Shown: piece after piece, positions 10,401-21,662 of the stretch | Numbering within the stretch: the first letter of the stretch is position 1 | How the letters are laid out: every line of letters begins with the position of its first letter | Source: Homarus americanus | Taxonomy: Eukaryota > Arthropoda > Malacostraca > Decapoda > Nephropidae | Assembly: GCF_018991925.1 (NCBI RefSeq) | Contig: NW_024738608.1 | Location: 2,880,443 to 2,944,442 of the forward strand | Reading direction: 5' to 3' | DNA: 64,000 nt | Made by a program: the position numbers and the translations under genes | Notes under the pieces: generated by a model | The model's input: the letters and a program-made list of their open reading frames with translations, nothing else | What the model was told of the DNA's origin: nothing | Database searches by the model: none

Positions 10401-10999
10401 TGAAAATAGACGACGAACAGAAATCACTTAAATGGTGACGCTGGGGAAGGAGTCATTTACCAAAAACTTTCAATGCGAAAAAAGGAGGAAACAGGTGTAA
10501 AATAGACAAGTATCTGAAAATATTTAGTGGTTTGGAAGACTGATCGTCTAGCCCTGAAGCAGCTGTGATATCGAACAGCTACATGTGGTAGGTGCATGTG
10601 TGCATAATCATCACATCTAATATGCAAATCATTGCCATATGAAATAGCTTTTATTTTATGTTTTTACGGAGTTGTGGTCACGACTGTGATAAAGGCCAAC
10701 CAGGGAGTGTAGTACTGTGCCTTTAGTTACATCAGTTCATAGTGTCATCAGCAACCGCGGAAGATGTTGTAAATAACTTTAAGTGAATACAGATTGGGAA
10801 GCAAGCAGGAAAGGCACCACTGCTAGCTGAAACCAAGTCGTGTTATAGGTGCCACAGAGACTTTAAATTTTATTTTATTTATGTGCTTTCTCATGGACTG
10901 AAACTGTGCCTACAATACACCATTCATAGGGAGATACAGTGTACACAGTGATGACACAAAGAGATATAGTCGTCGATGAGAACAGGAAAAGAAAGTGTA
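10401..10999. other. No gene recognised
   Basis: Non-coding sequence of moderate AT content. It may be the body of the ATT-tailed retroposon, but nothing in it is recognisable. Confidence 0.35.
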
Positions 11000-11300
11000 G
11001 GTTATGTATCTAAGCTACTGTGCCGAGTAGCAACCTTGTATATAAGCTACTGTGCCGAGTAGCACCTATGTATATAATTACGTGGCAACACTGCACGTGT
11101 TATGTGGCAACATTGCCCCGAGGCTGCCATATGGCAAGGCAGTCTCAGTCTGACTTCGTGGGCCGTGCATGGCACACGCTAGCCACCACTTGTATTTCTC
11201 CTATCCGAATAAATGGACTTCAGTGTTACCCGGTGTTTCCCTACCCATCACTGCATTCTTCAGGGAACACTTGGAACCTTCAGAAAGTATAAGGAAATAC
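11000..11300 (+). repeat. Possible solo LTR-like sequence
   Basis: Two direct repeats of CTACTGTGCCGAGTAGCA (about 11016-11034 and 11047-11065, each containing the inverted pair CTACT/AGTAG) are separated by TATATAA. An AATAAA lies at about 11207-11212, in 'ccgaataaatggacttc'. The order TATA-like, transcribed stretch, AATAAA is LTR-like, but no partner LTR, coding region or target duplication was found. Confidence 0.25.
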
Positions 11301-11664
11301 TAGTTAAAATAAAATAAAAATAAAAAAATCAACAAGCTTGGCTATCATTAGAGGCATTTTATTATCGCCCCAAAGCAAGATTTTCTTTTATTTTTCTGTG
11401 CTTCTAAAGGACTGAGTAGGTGTATAAAATCCGTTATTCATAGCAAAATGAAGTGTACATAGAGACAGCACATAAATACTAACAAACCGCCGAAGTGAAC
11501 TGAAAAAAAAATAAAAACAAGGGAAGAAAAACAGAAGACAACCCTAAAGGCAACAGGGGAGGTTAAAACCAGCAGAGGGCAGCTAAGTACTGTATATTTG
11601 TCCTTATTTTCTTTAAATAGGTGTAGATCAATACACAGTCTGCATCCCCACAACAACAACAACC
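11301..11664 (+). other. A-rich region, probable 5' UTR of CR1-A
   Basis: A-rich tracts (11305-11330, 11502-11535) precede the ORF1 start at 11665. The other long CR1-A copy is cut near this point, so the true 5' end of the family cannot be defined. Confidence 0.4.
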
Positions 11665-12606
11665 ATGAGGGATATGATGATATGTGACTACTGCGGGGGG
11701 GATGACGGATATGAATGATAGAGGCCTGACCAATGCAACGATTAGGAAGATGCTAACTGCCGTAAAGCATGAAGGCTGTTGCTGGTATTGCCCTGACTGC
11801 ATAGTCAAGGTGAAAGAGGCGATTGCAAGCCATAAGGGAACGAGTTCCCTTATGTTGGGAAAGAGATCCTTGCTAAGACTGAGGAAGTAGCAGATTGAAT
11901 GGAGGTGGTTGCTAAGAGGAGTTATGCTGAGGCATTAGCAGGGCCACGGGAGGTGGCGGAGAATAATGCAGGATCAGAACAGGTTCTACAGCAGCTAGGG
12001 ACTCTGAAGAAGTGTGTCGAAGAAATGAAAATTAACGGACCTACTGTAAGGGGAGAGGAGGAACAACGGGAACGTTTCCAGTGCAGGAACAAAGTAATAG
12101 TTTTTGGAGTCCCCGAGAGCCAGGCGGAGGGAACAGATAGTAAGATAACACACGATAAGATGCAGTTTAAGAGTATTTGTACAGAAGTTCTGAAAATGCC
12201 ATCAACCCCACAGGATGTGAGGAGGCTGGGACAAAAGCAGCGGGATAAGTCTCGCCCCCTCAGGATCACACGAGTGAGCGAGGAGGAGAAATGGGAGGTT
12301 ATTCGACAGGCAAAAAACTTAGCAAAGAGCGAGGCATCTCGGAGTGTATTCATTCACCGAGATCGCACGGTAATGCAGAGAGAACAGCACAAGAAGCTCC
12401 TGCAGGACTTGAAGCAGAAGAGGGAGGAGTCAAGGAGGAACGGGGACAGGTGTAAATGTGTTATATTCAGGGGGAGGGTAGTCGAAGCAAGTGTGCCAGG
12501 GGGCAGCAGCGCACCCTTCACCCGCTCTACCCCTACCCGGGAGCCCGGGAGGTGGCACCAGCACCGCCTACCAGACAGGAAGAGGCGAGCTCCGTGTAAA
12601 CAATGA
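11665..12606 (+). pseudogene. CR1-A LINE ORF1 (PHD finger + coiled coil + RRM-like), frameshifted
   Basis: ORF1 proteins of CR1-type LINEs bind the element RNA. From ATG 11665 the frame encodes CDYC, then GCCWYCPDC near 11775-11801: the cysteine spacing of a PHD finger, a domain described for CR1-type ORF1. A run of 7 G at 11695-11701 shifts the frame inside the finger and a stop falls at 11888. From 11899 an open frame of 235 codons carries a short coiled coil (LQQLGTLKKCVEEMK), then VIVFGVPES, RRLGQ and RPLRITRV. These are the RRM-like core of L1/CR1/Jockey ORF1 proteins, followed by a basic tail. The antisense copy has the same domains, split between 60668-60965 and 45276-45946. Confidence 0.8.
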
Positions 12607-12647
12607 TATTTCTAATCACACCCTGCAAAATACAGTGTACTTAGCAA

Positions 12648-14489
12648 ATGCTGCAGCTTCTGAGAATGGGGGGGTTACTACTAAGAGCAGAGACGTTACC
12701 GAGAACAAATTGTGGCTTGAATATCATGTACACTAATAGTGACACGTTCCTTGATAAGAGAGAGGAGTTTGAAACACTACTGAAGGTACACCAACCAAAT
12801 ATTGTAGGAGTTGTAGAACTGTTGTACAATAACAGGAGAATCGACCCAGAGGAATGTGAGTTCATTATTGCTGGGCATGACTCATTTACGAACGTTTCTT
12901 TAGAAACTTGCAAGACGGGTGTGGTTATTTATGCTAGGCAAGACCTTAGAGCCAGCCAGGCGAGGGTACAGGAAGAGGATGTTTTTGAAGAGTCCAAGTG
13001 GTGTAAAATCAAATTGAAGGGAGGGGACTTACTTATCGTCGGGTGTATCTACAGATCCCGAAACTGTGGCCCACTAAATCAAAGGAACCTTAAGAGCCTT
13101 AATAGACAATGCGGCGATGCTCAACCCTTATCATGGGAGACTTTAACTATGGCGACATCAACTGGAGAAACGAGTTTACCCCAAATGAATTGAATAACCT
13201 TGCTACTCTTTTTGTAGAAACTCTGAGAGATAATTTTCTGTTCCAACATGTTAGAGACCCCGACACATTACAGAGGGGAGCAAACACCCAAGCCACTAGA
13301 CCTCATCATAACAAACGAGGAGGGTATGGTGGCCAAACTGGAACACCTTGCCCCAGTTGGCACCAGTCATCATATAGTGTTCTCATTCAGATTTAACTGT
13401 TACCTAGTTCAAGATAAAGCCAGACCAAGGTGCAAATATTACAAAGGAAATTACAACGGGATGAGGGAAGAGATGAGGTGTATCAACTGGCCTGACTCAT
13501 TAAGGCACAAGAATGCAGACACTACGCTGAATATCATGACTAGTAAAGTGACCCATTTGATCAATAAATATATACCCAAGACCAAACCCAGTGCCTCTAG
13601 GAATACGAGGGGATCCCTATACATGAACCATGAGGCGGTCGACAAAGTTAAGAAGAAAACCCAGAAATTCATGACGTGGGTTGGGTCAAACGATGAGCAT
13701 GATAGGAGGATGCATGCAAGAGCCAGAAACCAAGCAAAGATAGAGTGTAGAATGGCTGAAAAGGAGTTCCAGAGGGTAGTTGCAAGAGAGGTCAAGTCAA
13801 ACCTAAAGGCGTTTTACCGCTATACAAAGTCAAAATTAAAAACGCGAGTTGGACTATTAGACCTGAGGCTTGAAGATGGTAGTTATGCAGAATCTGACCA
13901 GGATAAAGCTGAGGCATTGAACAGCATCTTTTCCTCGGTGTTCACAAGAGAGGATGCGATTAACCTTCCTGCGTTTGAGAACAGACGGTTCGACACAGCA
14001 CTAACCCACAATGTGTTCACAGAAGAGGGTATTAGAAATAAACTGTCAAAGCTAAAGGTCCATAAGAGTCCCGGCCCTGACATGGTGCATCCTAGAGTGC
14101 TAAGAGAGTTGTGCAACGAGCTTGCCGGATCCCTGAAGATCCTGTTTTGTAAATGCCTGGATGAACAAAAGGTCCCCAGTGAATGGAAAGTGGCTTATGT
14201 GAGTCCTATCTTCAAGAAAGTCGATCGTCACTCCATGAACAACTATAGACCGGTGAGCCTGTCTAGCATAATATGTAAAGTACTTGAGAGTAATATTGGA
14301 GATGCCACGATGGAACATCTACTACGAAACAACCTTGTAAAGGATTGCCAACACAGTTTTATGCCGGGGCGCTCCTGCTTAACACAATTGCTCAAGGTAT
14401 TGGATATTTGGACCCATATTCTGGAACGAGGTGGTAATATCGACAATATTTACCTAGATTTTGCCAAGGCTTTCGACAGTGTACCCCAT
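12648..14489 (+). pseudogene. CR1-A LINE ORF2, endonuclease and start of reverse transcriptase
   Basis: The first part is an AP-type endonuclease: LNIMYTNSDTFLDKREEF at the N-terminus, VVELL with the metal-binding Glu, and GDFNYGDINW near 13132-13165. The expected SDH motif reads S-H-H (13365-13373). Frameshifts occur near 13100-13130 and 13245-13300. The linker and reverse transcriptase start follow: SPGPDMVHPRVL, WKVAYVSPIFKK, NNYRPVSLSS, then LDFAKAFDSVPH, where homology stops at about 14489. The next base opens LINE B sequence. The missing reverse transcriptase half resumes at 21663, so the break is an insertion. The first catalytic Asp (LDFAK) lies in this half and the FADD box in the other. 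Confidence 0.85.
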
Positions 14490-15496
14490 TAAGGCCTGTC
14501 CCACAATTGGTTTACCTCATATCTGTCCAACAGGATGCAGTATGTCTGCTATAATAATCACCAATCTGACTCCTCGCCAATCTTGTATGGAGTCCCCCAA
14601 GGTTCCATTCTCGGTCCAGTACTGTTTTTGTTGTGCATAAAGGACATAGTCCGCCCCAGCTCACTCATAAAATACAACTTATTTGCAGACGATAGTAATC
14701 TCTATGCCAGCAACTCAGACTTCCATTCCTTGATGAGAACTATGAACACTGAATTAACTTAAGTCAGGAGCTGGGTAATACCTAATAAACTGACCTTAAA
14801 CCTTGAGAAAGCCCACTACACGATCTTTCACAGAAGGAAAAACTTACCCCCAGACTTGGACCCCCTGTACCTTGGTAATACAATCCTCAAACGCGAACAA
14901 AATACTAAATTCCTCGGAGTTATTGTTGATGAGAAACTTAACTGGAGAAACCACATACACGCCATTCACAGTAAGGTCAATAAACAGTGCGGTATCATGT
15001 ATCACAGTCGACAGTCACTCACTCTCACAGCAATGAAAGAAATCTCTCATGATCTTGTTTACCAACACCTGATACACTGTCACACACTATGGGGGGCCTC
15101 TGGTTCTTCAAAAACACAATCACTGGTTACTGCACAAAAGAGAGTTGTACGGACAATGACCTACTTGAAAAAACAGATCACACAAACGAGAAATTTGCTG
15201 CATTGAAAATATTAAAATTCGAAGATATTAACACCTACTGCTGTGCCCTCTTTGTTTACAAATCTATCAATCACTTGCTTGACAATAATTATTTCCAGTT
15301 CCAGAATAATCAGAGATACAACTTAAGGCACCCAGAGCTACTAAGACCACCCCCCATGCGCTCCTCTCACTCCCAGACCTCCATAAAATATCACGGTGTG
15401 AAGGTGTGGAACAACTTACCCCCACCCATCCGAGCAAAGACTACGCTCCCTTCCTTTAAATCATCTCTTAAAAAATATCTATTGTCTCAGTATTAA
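14490..15496 (+). pseudogene. LINE family B, reverse transcriptase 3' half
   Basis: A different LINE family starts inside its reverse transcriptase with GLSHNWFTSYLSNRMQYV, then YGVPQGSILGPVLF, LFADDSNLY (catalytic FADD), NKLTLNLEKAHY and KFLGVIVDEKLNWRNH. The C-terminus runs VKVWNNLPPPIRAKTTLPSF to a stop at 15494-15496. A stop at 14760 and a frameshift around 15090-15200 break it. By coincidence it is in the same frame as the preceding CR1-A ORF2, separated by one TAA (14490-14492), so it could be misread as one chimeric gene. The style is jockey/L2-like; the clade is uncertain. It is 5'-truncated, as usual for LINE insertions. Confidence 0.8.
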
Positions 15497-15814
15497 TATT
15501 TCTTGTAACACCTACTATATTTACAGTACCTGCTTTTATTGTACCATCAAAACCGTTTTATCGGAAATTATCATGTAAATAGATAAGTAATTACCATTGC
15601 AATAAACATATTTGCCAACTAGTCATAATCCTGACATCTCTGTCTTCTTGTTCAACCTTATTACTGTACAACCCATGTTGTACTGCTCCCCCATTCTACT
15701 TATGTTTTTCAATCCCACTGTAATTTATGTATATAAAAAATAAAAATAATAATAAATAAATAAATAAATAAATATTGAAGTGATAACTGTGGTAACGTTA
15801 TGAGATGTACTTAT
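15497..15814 (+). other. 3' UTR of LINE B, first part
   Basis: Non-coding AT-rich sequence with an A/AAAT-rich stretch at 15735-15775. It is cut at 15814 by Gypsy1 and continues at 21459. The A-rich stretch could instead be the true end of LINE B, with a different repeat following. Confidence 0.5.
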
Positions 15815-16106
15815 TGTGGGAGACTCAGGTGGTCCTTATACTCAGGGGTAAAGGAAACACACTGATGTCAAGTCCGTAAGTTCTATTTCTGGGACAAACA
15901 CAAAAAGGAGTTAAGACAGGGGTAAACAGCGTCCTGTCTTGGAATCTCTCTGGGTATCTCTATCTGCGCATGTGCCCAAAGTCTGAACTAACACTCGGTG
16001 ACAAAAGGGAGTATGATTATAAAACATATAATACAGAGACCTGAATCAATAATGGTAAATAGTACAGAGTTACATATTACAGCCATATTCGTCTCATATA
16101 TCTACA
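15815..16106 (-). repeat. Gypsy1 3' LTR
   Basis: Its - strand reading starts TGTAGATATATGAGACG and ends CTGAGTCTCCCACA. No difference from 21162-21453 was seen by eye. The gag-pol frame runs into its first bases, ending at 16094. Confidence 0.95.
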
Positions 16107-19100
16107 CCTCCCTCCCTCCTCACGCTCGTAGTGCAATCTCGAGCGGACTCTTTTTCCAGGAGCCTTTGAGAGTGACGTGGGAAAACTGGGGGGTCACTGA
16201 ATGAGGACTTACTTTTCTCGTCCAAGCAAGGGTTCACAGGGATGTGGGGGAGGGGTTCACTACTAGGGGATGGTACTGAACGAAGGAAGCGGCGATTCCG
16301 CCACCATACCCGACCACTAGGGAGACGGACCTCGTAATCCCTGGTCTTGCCGCAGCCCATGACAACCCCGACCTTGTCCCAGCGGTGAGACGTCGGGTCC
16401 TGAACCCGAACTGTTTGCCCGATACTCAACCTGGGAAGGGGTCGGGCGTGCTGATCGTACTGTGCCTTTACCTGGTCAGCATGGGCGGCTGCACGACGAT
16501 CGCAGTCCTCGGTCTTGGCCTGCCACTCCCTCGAGAAGGACTCAGGATGGGCAGGGACACATGACCTTAGTGGGTGGCCGTATAACATCTGTGCTGGGGA
16601 GCGACCTGTGAAGTTGGGGGTATTCCGCAATTCCAATAAACCCCGGTCAAACTTCTCACAGTCAATGTTGCCTGAGGGTGCCGTCTTGAGGATGAGATGC
16701 TTGACGGACTTTACGGCAGCCTCGGCATGTCCATTGGACTGGGGATAATGTGGCGAGGATGGACATGCAGTCCCGGATGAACTGGGGCCCGCCGTGCAGT
16801 CCCGGAAGTCGTTGCTGGTGAACTGGGGCCCGCCGTCAGTCCTCAGGTGGAGAGGGACACCAACTTCCCGGAAGTAGCGACAGAACATACGTACTGTATG
16901 AGAGGCAGTAGTGTTGCCTCCGCAGGGAACGACAACAGGCCACCCTGAGAGCCGGTCGGCGATGACGAGAAAGGACTTTCCCGCCACAACGAAGAAATCC
17001 GCAGAGACGGACTCAAAGGGCCTCGTAGGGTTGTCGTTGTTCATGAGGGGTTCCTGCTGCTGACTAGGCTGCAGCACCTGGCATGGCTCGCAGACTTGAA
17101 CGGAACTAGCGATGTCGGAGTCGATGCCTGGCCAAAAAACAGCTTGTCTCGCCCGGCGCTTCGTAGCTTCCACACCCCTGTGGCTGTCGTGCAGGTGGGC
17201 TAGGGTGCGGCAGCGGAGGGCGGCAGGAACCACAACTCTTGCTCCATACAAGACGAGGTCGCCATCAGCATAGAGGTCGTCCCGCATCTTCCAGTATGGG
17301 AGTAAAGAGCTGTGTAAGTCGTACCGGTTGGAGGGAAATCCCGAGGTCACGCAGTTCAGTAGACGGATGTACGAAGGGTCCGCTCTTGCCGCGGCTCGGA
17401 GTTCCTGAAGAGTCCTGTCGGCGTCCTGCGGTGGAGACTCTTCTGAGATGACGGCGTTCATGGTCACTACAGTCCTGAGGTGTGCAGTAGCATCAGCACA
17501 TGCGATCTCGTCCTCTGGTGTGGGGTGGCTGACTGGGGCTCGTGACAAAGCATCAGGGATGCAGAGCAGCTTGCCAGCACGCCACACAGCTGTGAAGAGG
17601 TAGGGCGAGATCTTCTCCTTGCGTTGGAGGCGGGGATTCTCGACCGCATCCAAGGAGTAGTGGTTCAGGATCGGGATGAGTGGCCGATGATCCGTCATGA
17701 GGTTGAAGTGTTGTAGGCCGATCAGATACAACCTACATTTGGACATGGCCCAGACGGCGGCTAACAGCTCCAGTTCGATGGTGGCGTAGCGAGTCTCGGC
17801 GTCAGTGAGAAACCGAGAGCCACACTGAACCAGACGAAGGCGTCCATTGCCGTGGTCCTGTAGCAGAGCGTATCCAATCCCGTAGAGGCGAGAGGCATCA
17901 GTCTGGAGGACAACTGGCAGGGCCGGGTCGAAGGAAGCGAGAACAGGTGGGCTAAGGAGAGCTGTCTTGACGCGACGGAATGCCTCATCATGGTCAGCTG
18001 TCCAGGTGAATGTTCTCTTGGGGCTCATCAGGGGGCGTAGGGGCTGTGCTGCAGCGGCGATGTCGGGGGTGAACTCAGCCAACTGGTTTACCAGGCCCAT
18101 GAACGAGCGGAGGTCGGTCAGGTTGGCAGGAATTGGGAAGTCCCGGATCGCGCTGACCTTTCCAGGATCAGCCGAGATGCCCTTGCCTGAGAGGGTGTAC
18201 CCACAGAAGTTCACACTAGGTGCGGCGACCACAAACTTATCCTTGTTGAGGGTGATCCCGTACTTGCGGCACCTGGTGAGCATCTGGTGAATACGCTCAA
18301 GATGCGTGGAGTAATCCTCGTCATATAGGAGCACGTCGTCGATGACCTTGACACAGTTCGCCACACCCTGAAGGGCCATGTTACCACGGAGGCAGAAAGC
18401 ATCGCCAGTAGCCGCGAAACCCATAGGTCCTCTGCAGTGCTGAAATCGGCCGTACGGTGTGATGAACGTCGTGAGGTGCTGATCTTCTTCAGCAAGTTCC
18501 ATCTGCCAGTACCCACATAAGGCATCTGCTGTAGTAAAGTACCTTGCCTTCGGGTCCACACTGCGTATAGCGGCGAAGGGTGTCGGTGAAGGGTGGGTCG
18601 GGCGGGAAACTTGGCTATTCAGCTTGGTGAGGTCGACGGTGATACGAACTCCAGTAATGTTCTTGGCGACTGCTACCATGGGGTGACACCAATCCGAGGG
18701 GTCGTCACCAGCAGGCTTAATGATCCCCTGGGCTACCATAGAGTCGAGTTCCTTCTTAACTTGGCTCTGAAAAGCGAAGGGTATCTGTCTCGGTGTGTGG
18801 ATGGCGAAAGGTACTGCGTCATCCTTCAGGTGAATTCTCATGGGGGAGCCAGCCATTGGCTTGAGTGGAGCCGTCTTGAGGTCCTCCTTGGAAACCAGCA
18901 CGTCCTTGAATTGCAGTAGGAAGAACTCCCTGGCTGCAGAAGGTGACGTATTGGGTGGGAGGGGCAGCTCCTTGCACCTGTTGACATGTTTTATTTCCAG
19001 AATTGGCTTAGGGAAGTCTGAAGATATTATGGCCAACTCTTGACAGTGGCCATAATACAGTAGTGGCATCTGAACACCTTTGTGGACCTGAATCCTGGCA

Positions 19101-20349
19101 GAACATGACTGCTTACCTAGGGTGAGGGTAGCCTGAAGTGTACCCAGAGCAGGTGCCATTGTAGAACCGTCTGTGGTGAGCGTTGTAGAAGTTGACGGTG
19201 GTTGCAAGCTGCTCCTAGGGATCCCCAGAATGTCGAGGTGTCTTGTGCCGATGACTGTGACGTCCGCACCTGTGTCAGGAAGCATCTGGATACGGGAAGT
19301 AATGTCGCCGTATGACAGGTGAACACAGATGGGCTGAGGTGTCTTGCTGACAGGGGAAGAAGAGGATCCCACGCGACGACAGCGCTTGTTCTTCGCCGCC
19401 TGAGACTTGCAAATAGTATTATTCTTCTTCTGTGACTGACAGCATTTGTCATAGTGTCCAATGCGGCTACAGGAGCGGCACTGAACGTTGTTGGCAGGGC
19501 ACTTCAGTGTCCTAGCCCAATGACCACGACGGCCACAGTTATTGCAGGTGCTGTCAGCGGCAGGGCATACAGAACCATGCCGACGAGCACAATACTGGCA
19601 GGAATGACCTGGCGTCGAAGTCTGAAGTGATGCTGAAGAGTGATGCGAAGCTGAAGTCCGGTCACGTCCTTTGTTCTTCTTATATGCGGAGATGGCACAC
19701 AGCTGGTTAGATGGAGCACGAATGGCAGAAGTCGCACTTCTGGTGGCTTCGTAAGAGCGGCAGATGGTGACAACATCCTGCAGAGAAGAGGCAGTGTCGA
19801 GGGAGATAAGCTTCTGAATTAGCTCTTCGTCCCGCACGCCCATGAGGATAATCATCTTCAGCTGTGTTTCCTCACAAGTCAACGAGTTCCCAGGACAAAC
19901 GTCAACCTCCTCAGCGATGCGTCTGAGTCGTACGTAAAAATCGGCAAACGACTCACCCTCCAGCTGCTTACAACTGAGAAGTTCTCTCCTACCGAGAGCT
20001 TCGTTGCGGAGACCCTTGATATGCGTCTGTAAAGCATCCAAGACGTCCTTCACAGTCTTGTTTGTGTCGTGGGGAATTTGCAGGGTGTGCTCCAGGATAC
20101 ATTGCGTCTCTAGGGTGAGACACATCCTCATCTGGATCAGCTGTTTCTCCCTAGGCAACCTTGATAAATCGACCATCATCGAATAATCGTCCCACCTCCG
20201 ACGCCATTCACGGAATACCTGGAACGAGGCATCATCTTGGAGTGGCGGTGGACTCTGAGCGAGTGCTTTCTGTGGGGGGGGCAAAGAAGTTGAAGAGGAC
20301 CCTGCAGGTGCACCTGTGGACGAAGAGGCGGTGTAGTAGCTGCTTGAAG
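16094..20349 (-). CDS. Gypsy1 gag-pol polyprotein
   Basis: One frame of about 1400 codons encodes, in order: capsid-like Gag (residues 1-200, EGESFADFYVRLRRIAEE); zinc knuckles near 229-281 (CNNCGRRGHW, CRSCSRIGHYDKC); retropepsin (LPDTGAD near 335); reverse transcriptase with V-I-D-D as the YxDD box near 647; RNase H (TDASRLYG and TDHRPL); and integrase. Integrase has an HHCC finger (HLHDSHRG, CEPC, residues 1031-1065) and D-D-E residues in VSADFF, RTDGG and GHAEAAVK (about 1094, 1149, 1186). A C-terminal domain ends in the LTR. The first in-frame codon after a stop is at 20349; there is no ATG, because the frame is entered from the gag start at 20586 by a frameshift. Between RTDGG and GHAEA, 15-20 residues look replaced through a local duplication. 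No env gene is present. Confidence 0.9.
16107..16125 (-). promoter_or_regulatory. Gypsy1 polypurine tract
   Basis: On the - strand GAGGAGGGAGGGAGG lies directly against the 3' LTR. This is the standard site for priming plus-strand DNA synthesis. Confidence 0.9.
16767..16822 (-). repeat. Small duplication inside the Gypsy1 integrase core
   Basis: On the plus strand GCAGTCCCGGA followed by AACTGGGGCCCGCCGT occurs twice (about 16767-16794 and 16795-16829, the second with extra bases). The protein there reads FRDCTAGPSSSGTACPSS, unlike the expected Gypsy integrase. In Gypsy2 the same place keeps a WGVRHV motif. The net length stays in frame. Confidence 0.6.
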
Positions 20350-20586
20350 GTTAACAGGTGCCAACAACTCGATAATGGCACTGAATCTGGCATTTTCTTG
20401 TTGATGTCTGTGATTCTCTTCACGTCTTCGTTCATCGTCTTCCTGTCGCCTCCTGATGTCGTCTTGTCGTCGGTTTTCTTCCAAAAACTGAATTAAATGA
20501 AGGAAGTCGACACCTGTGACAGGTTGCGGACGTGTGTAGTGGGGGCTAAGGGTGGGTGGGGCCGCTTGATCCACTTTCCGATCCAC
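20350..20586 (-). CDS. Gypsy1 gag N-terminus, out of frame with gag-pol
   Basis: From ATG 20586 the - strand encodes MDRKVDQAAPPTLSPHYT, then a charged helical stretch (RRQEDDERRREENHRHQQE) and AIIELLAPVN. The same order is found in Gypsy2 (REERREDEARRHVEDEKRRL, then LISHLIANQ). Gypsy2 homology continues in the other frame (TGAPAGSSSTSLPPPQKA), so a one-base shift near 20345-20355 has split gag. Whether this is mutation, sequencing error or programmed shifting cannot be told. Confidence 0.7.
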
Positions 20587-21141
20587 TTGGAGTCCACTTA
20601 CTGCACCGACATCCGTCTGAAGTTGGCTTGTTGGGTATCTGAAGAAAACCCAATAAATTCCTGATCTTCCATATGGCCTGGTTTATTTCTCTCACAATTA
20701 TTGTAATTAATAAGTGAGCAGAAGAGCAATCGTCTTTAAATGGAAGATATCTGCGAGCGTCTGTGTGTGTGTGTGTGCTTTCGTTCGTGCGTGTACTCGG
20801 GGCAGGCTGGCTAGCGGGCTGGCGGTTACAGCAACTCCTCTCGCTGGCTCAGACACCCAGTGCCGGTCGAGACACGAACGGGGGTGGATGTCAAAACTTG
20901 AGCTCTCCCATAGGTCTTAAAAAGGCTCCCCTCTTTTGTAAAAAGTGCAGGAACACGGGGAAACACTTTAAAGACACTAAAGGGCACACACAACACTGAA
21001 AAAGCACTTCACAACACTGCACTGTAAATCCAGGAATATCGTGTTGAGGTACGCGCCGAGATCCACTCGACAAGGGAAGTTGACAAGATGGCGGCTCCGA
21101 GAGAGATTCTGTGTCCACTCCAATTCTGAATAATGTGATGT
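20587..21141 (-). other. Gypsy1 leader
   Basis: About 555 bp lie between primer-binding site and gag start on the - strand. A short (GT)n tract is at 20763-20779. No supported gene. Confidence 0.6.
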
Positions 21142-21161
21142 CCCAGCTAAACACTGCGCCA
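21142..21161 (-). promoter_or_regulatory. Gypsy1 tRNA primer-binding site
   Basis: On the - strand TGGCGCAGTGTTTAGCTGGG starts directly after the 5' LTR. TGG pairs with the CCA end of a tRNA. The first ten bases are the same as in Gypsy2 (22410-22419). From memory this resembles the tRNA-Ser type site of Drosophila 17.6/297; the tRNA was not verified. Confidence 0.85.
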
Positions 21162-21453
21162 TGTGGGAGACTCAGGTGGTCCTTATACTCAGGGGTAAAG
21201 GAAACACACTGATGTCAAGTCCGTAAGTTCTATTTCTGGGACAAACACAAAAAGGAGTTAAGACAGGGGTAAACAGCGTCCTGTCTTGGAATCTCTCTGG
21301 GTATCTCTATCTGCGCATGTGCCCAAAGTCTGAACTAACACTCGGTGACAAAAGGGAGTATGATTATAAAACATATAATACAGAGACCTGAATCAATAAT
21401 GGTAAATAGTACAGAGTTACATATTACAGCCATATTCGTCTCATATATCTACA
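21162..21453 (-). repeat. Gypsy1 5' LTR
   Basis: Same 292 bp as 15815-16106; it acts as promoter-bearing LTR for the - strand element. The target duplication CTTAT follows at 21454-21458. Confidence 0.95.
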
Positions 21454-21458
21454 CTTAT

Positions 21459-21662
21459 TACCACCATGCTATTGTACTATTCCAGATGATACTAAATGTT
21501 ACATAATACTTCCTTGAGATAAATGTATAGTATATATCAGGTGTCTAAAAGAGAGCTCAGGTTCTCAACTGGCTCAGCCATGTTAATATTGTTATTATTA
21601 TCCACTCTGTATCTGTGTTTTTCTGGCTAAATAAACTGTTTCAATTCAATTCAATTCAATTC
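21459..21662 (+). repeat. LINE B 3' end with AATAAA and (CAATT)n tail
   Basis: The sequence resumes after Gypsy1 and ends in CTAAATAAACTG, then about five CAATT units at 21640-21662, directly before CR1-A resumes. AATAAA and a short pentamer tail are what a LINE 3' end should show. Assigning it to LINE B (and not to another LINE) is an inference from position. Confidence 0.65.

Larger units (their letters stand above)
15815..21453 (-). mobile_element. Gypsy1: complete Ty3/Gypsy-type LTR retrotransposon
   Basis: A 5639-bp element on the - strand has two 292-bp LTRs that I find identical by eye. They are bounded by TG...CA and flanked by the 5-bp target duplication CTTAT (15810-15814 and 21454-21458). 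It has a primer-binding site, a polypurine tract and one long gag-pol frame. Identical LTRs mean a recent insertion (or gene conversion). It sits in the 3' region of LINE B, which itself sits in CR1-A. Defects: a gag frameshift near 20350 and a small rearrangement in the integrase core. The family resembles the K02A2.6-like Gypsy elements common in invertebrates. Confidence 0.95.

Noticed and set aside
13248..14762. A single chimeric reverse transcriptase gene made of CR1-A and LINE B in the same frame
   Set aside because: The missing CR1-A half is found at 21663, so this is an insertion. The shared frame with one TAA between is coincidence.
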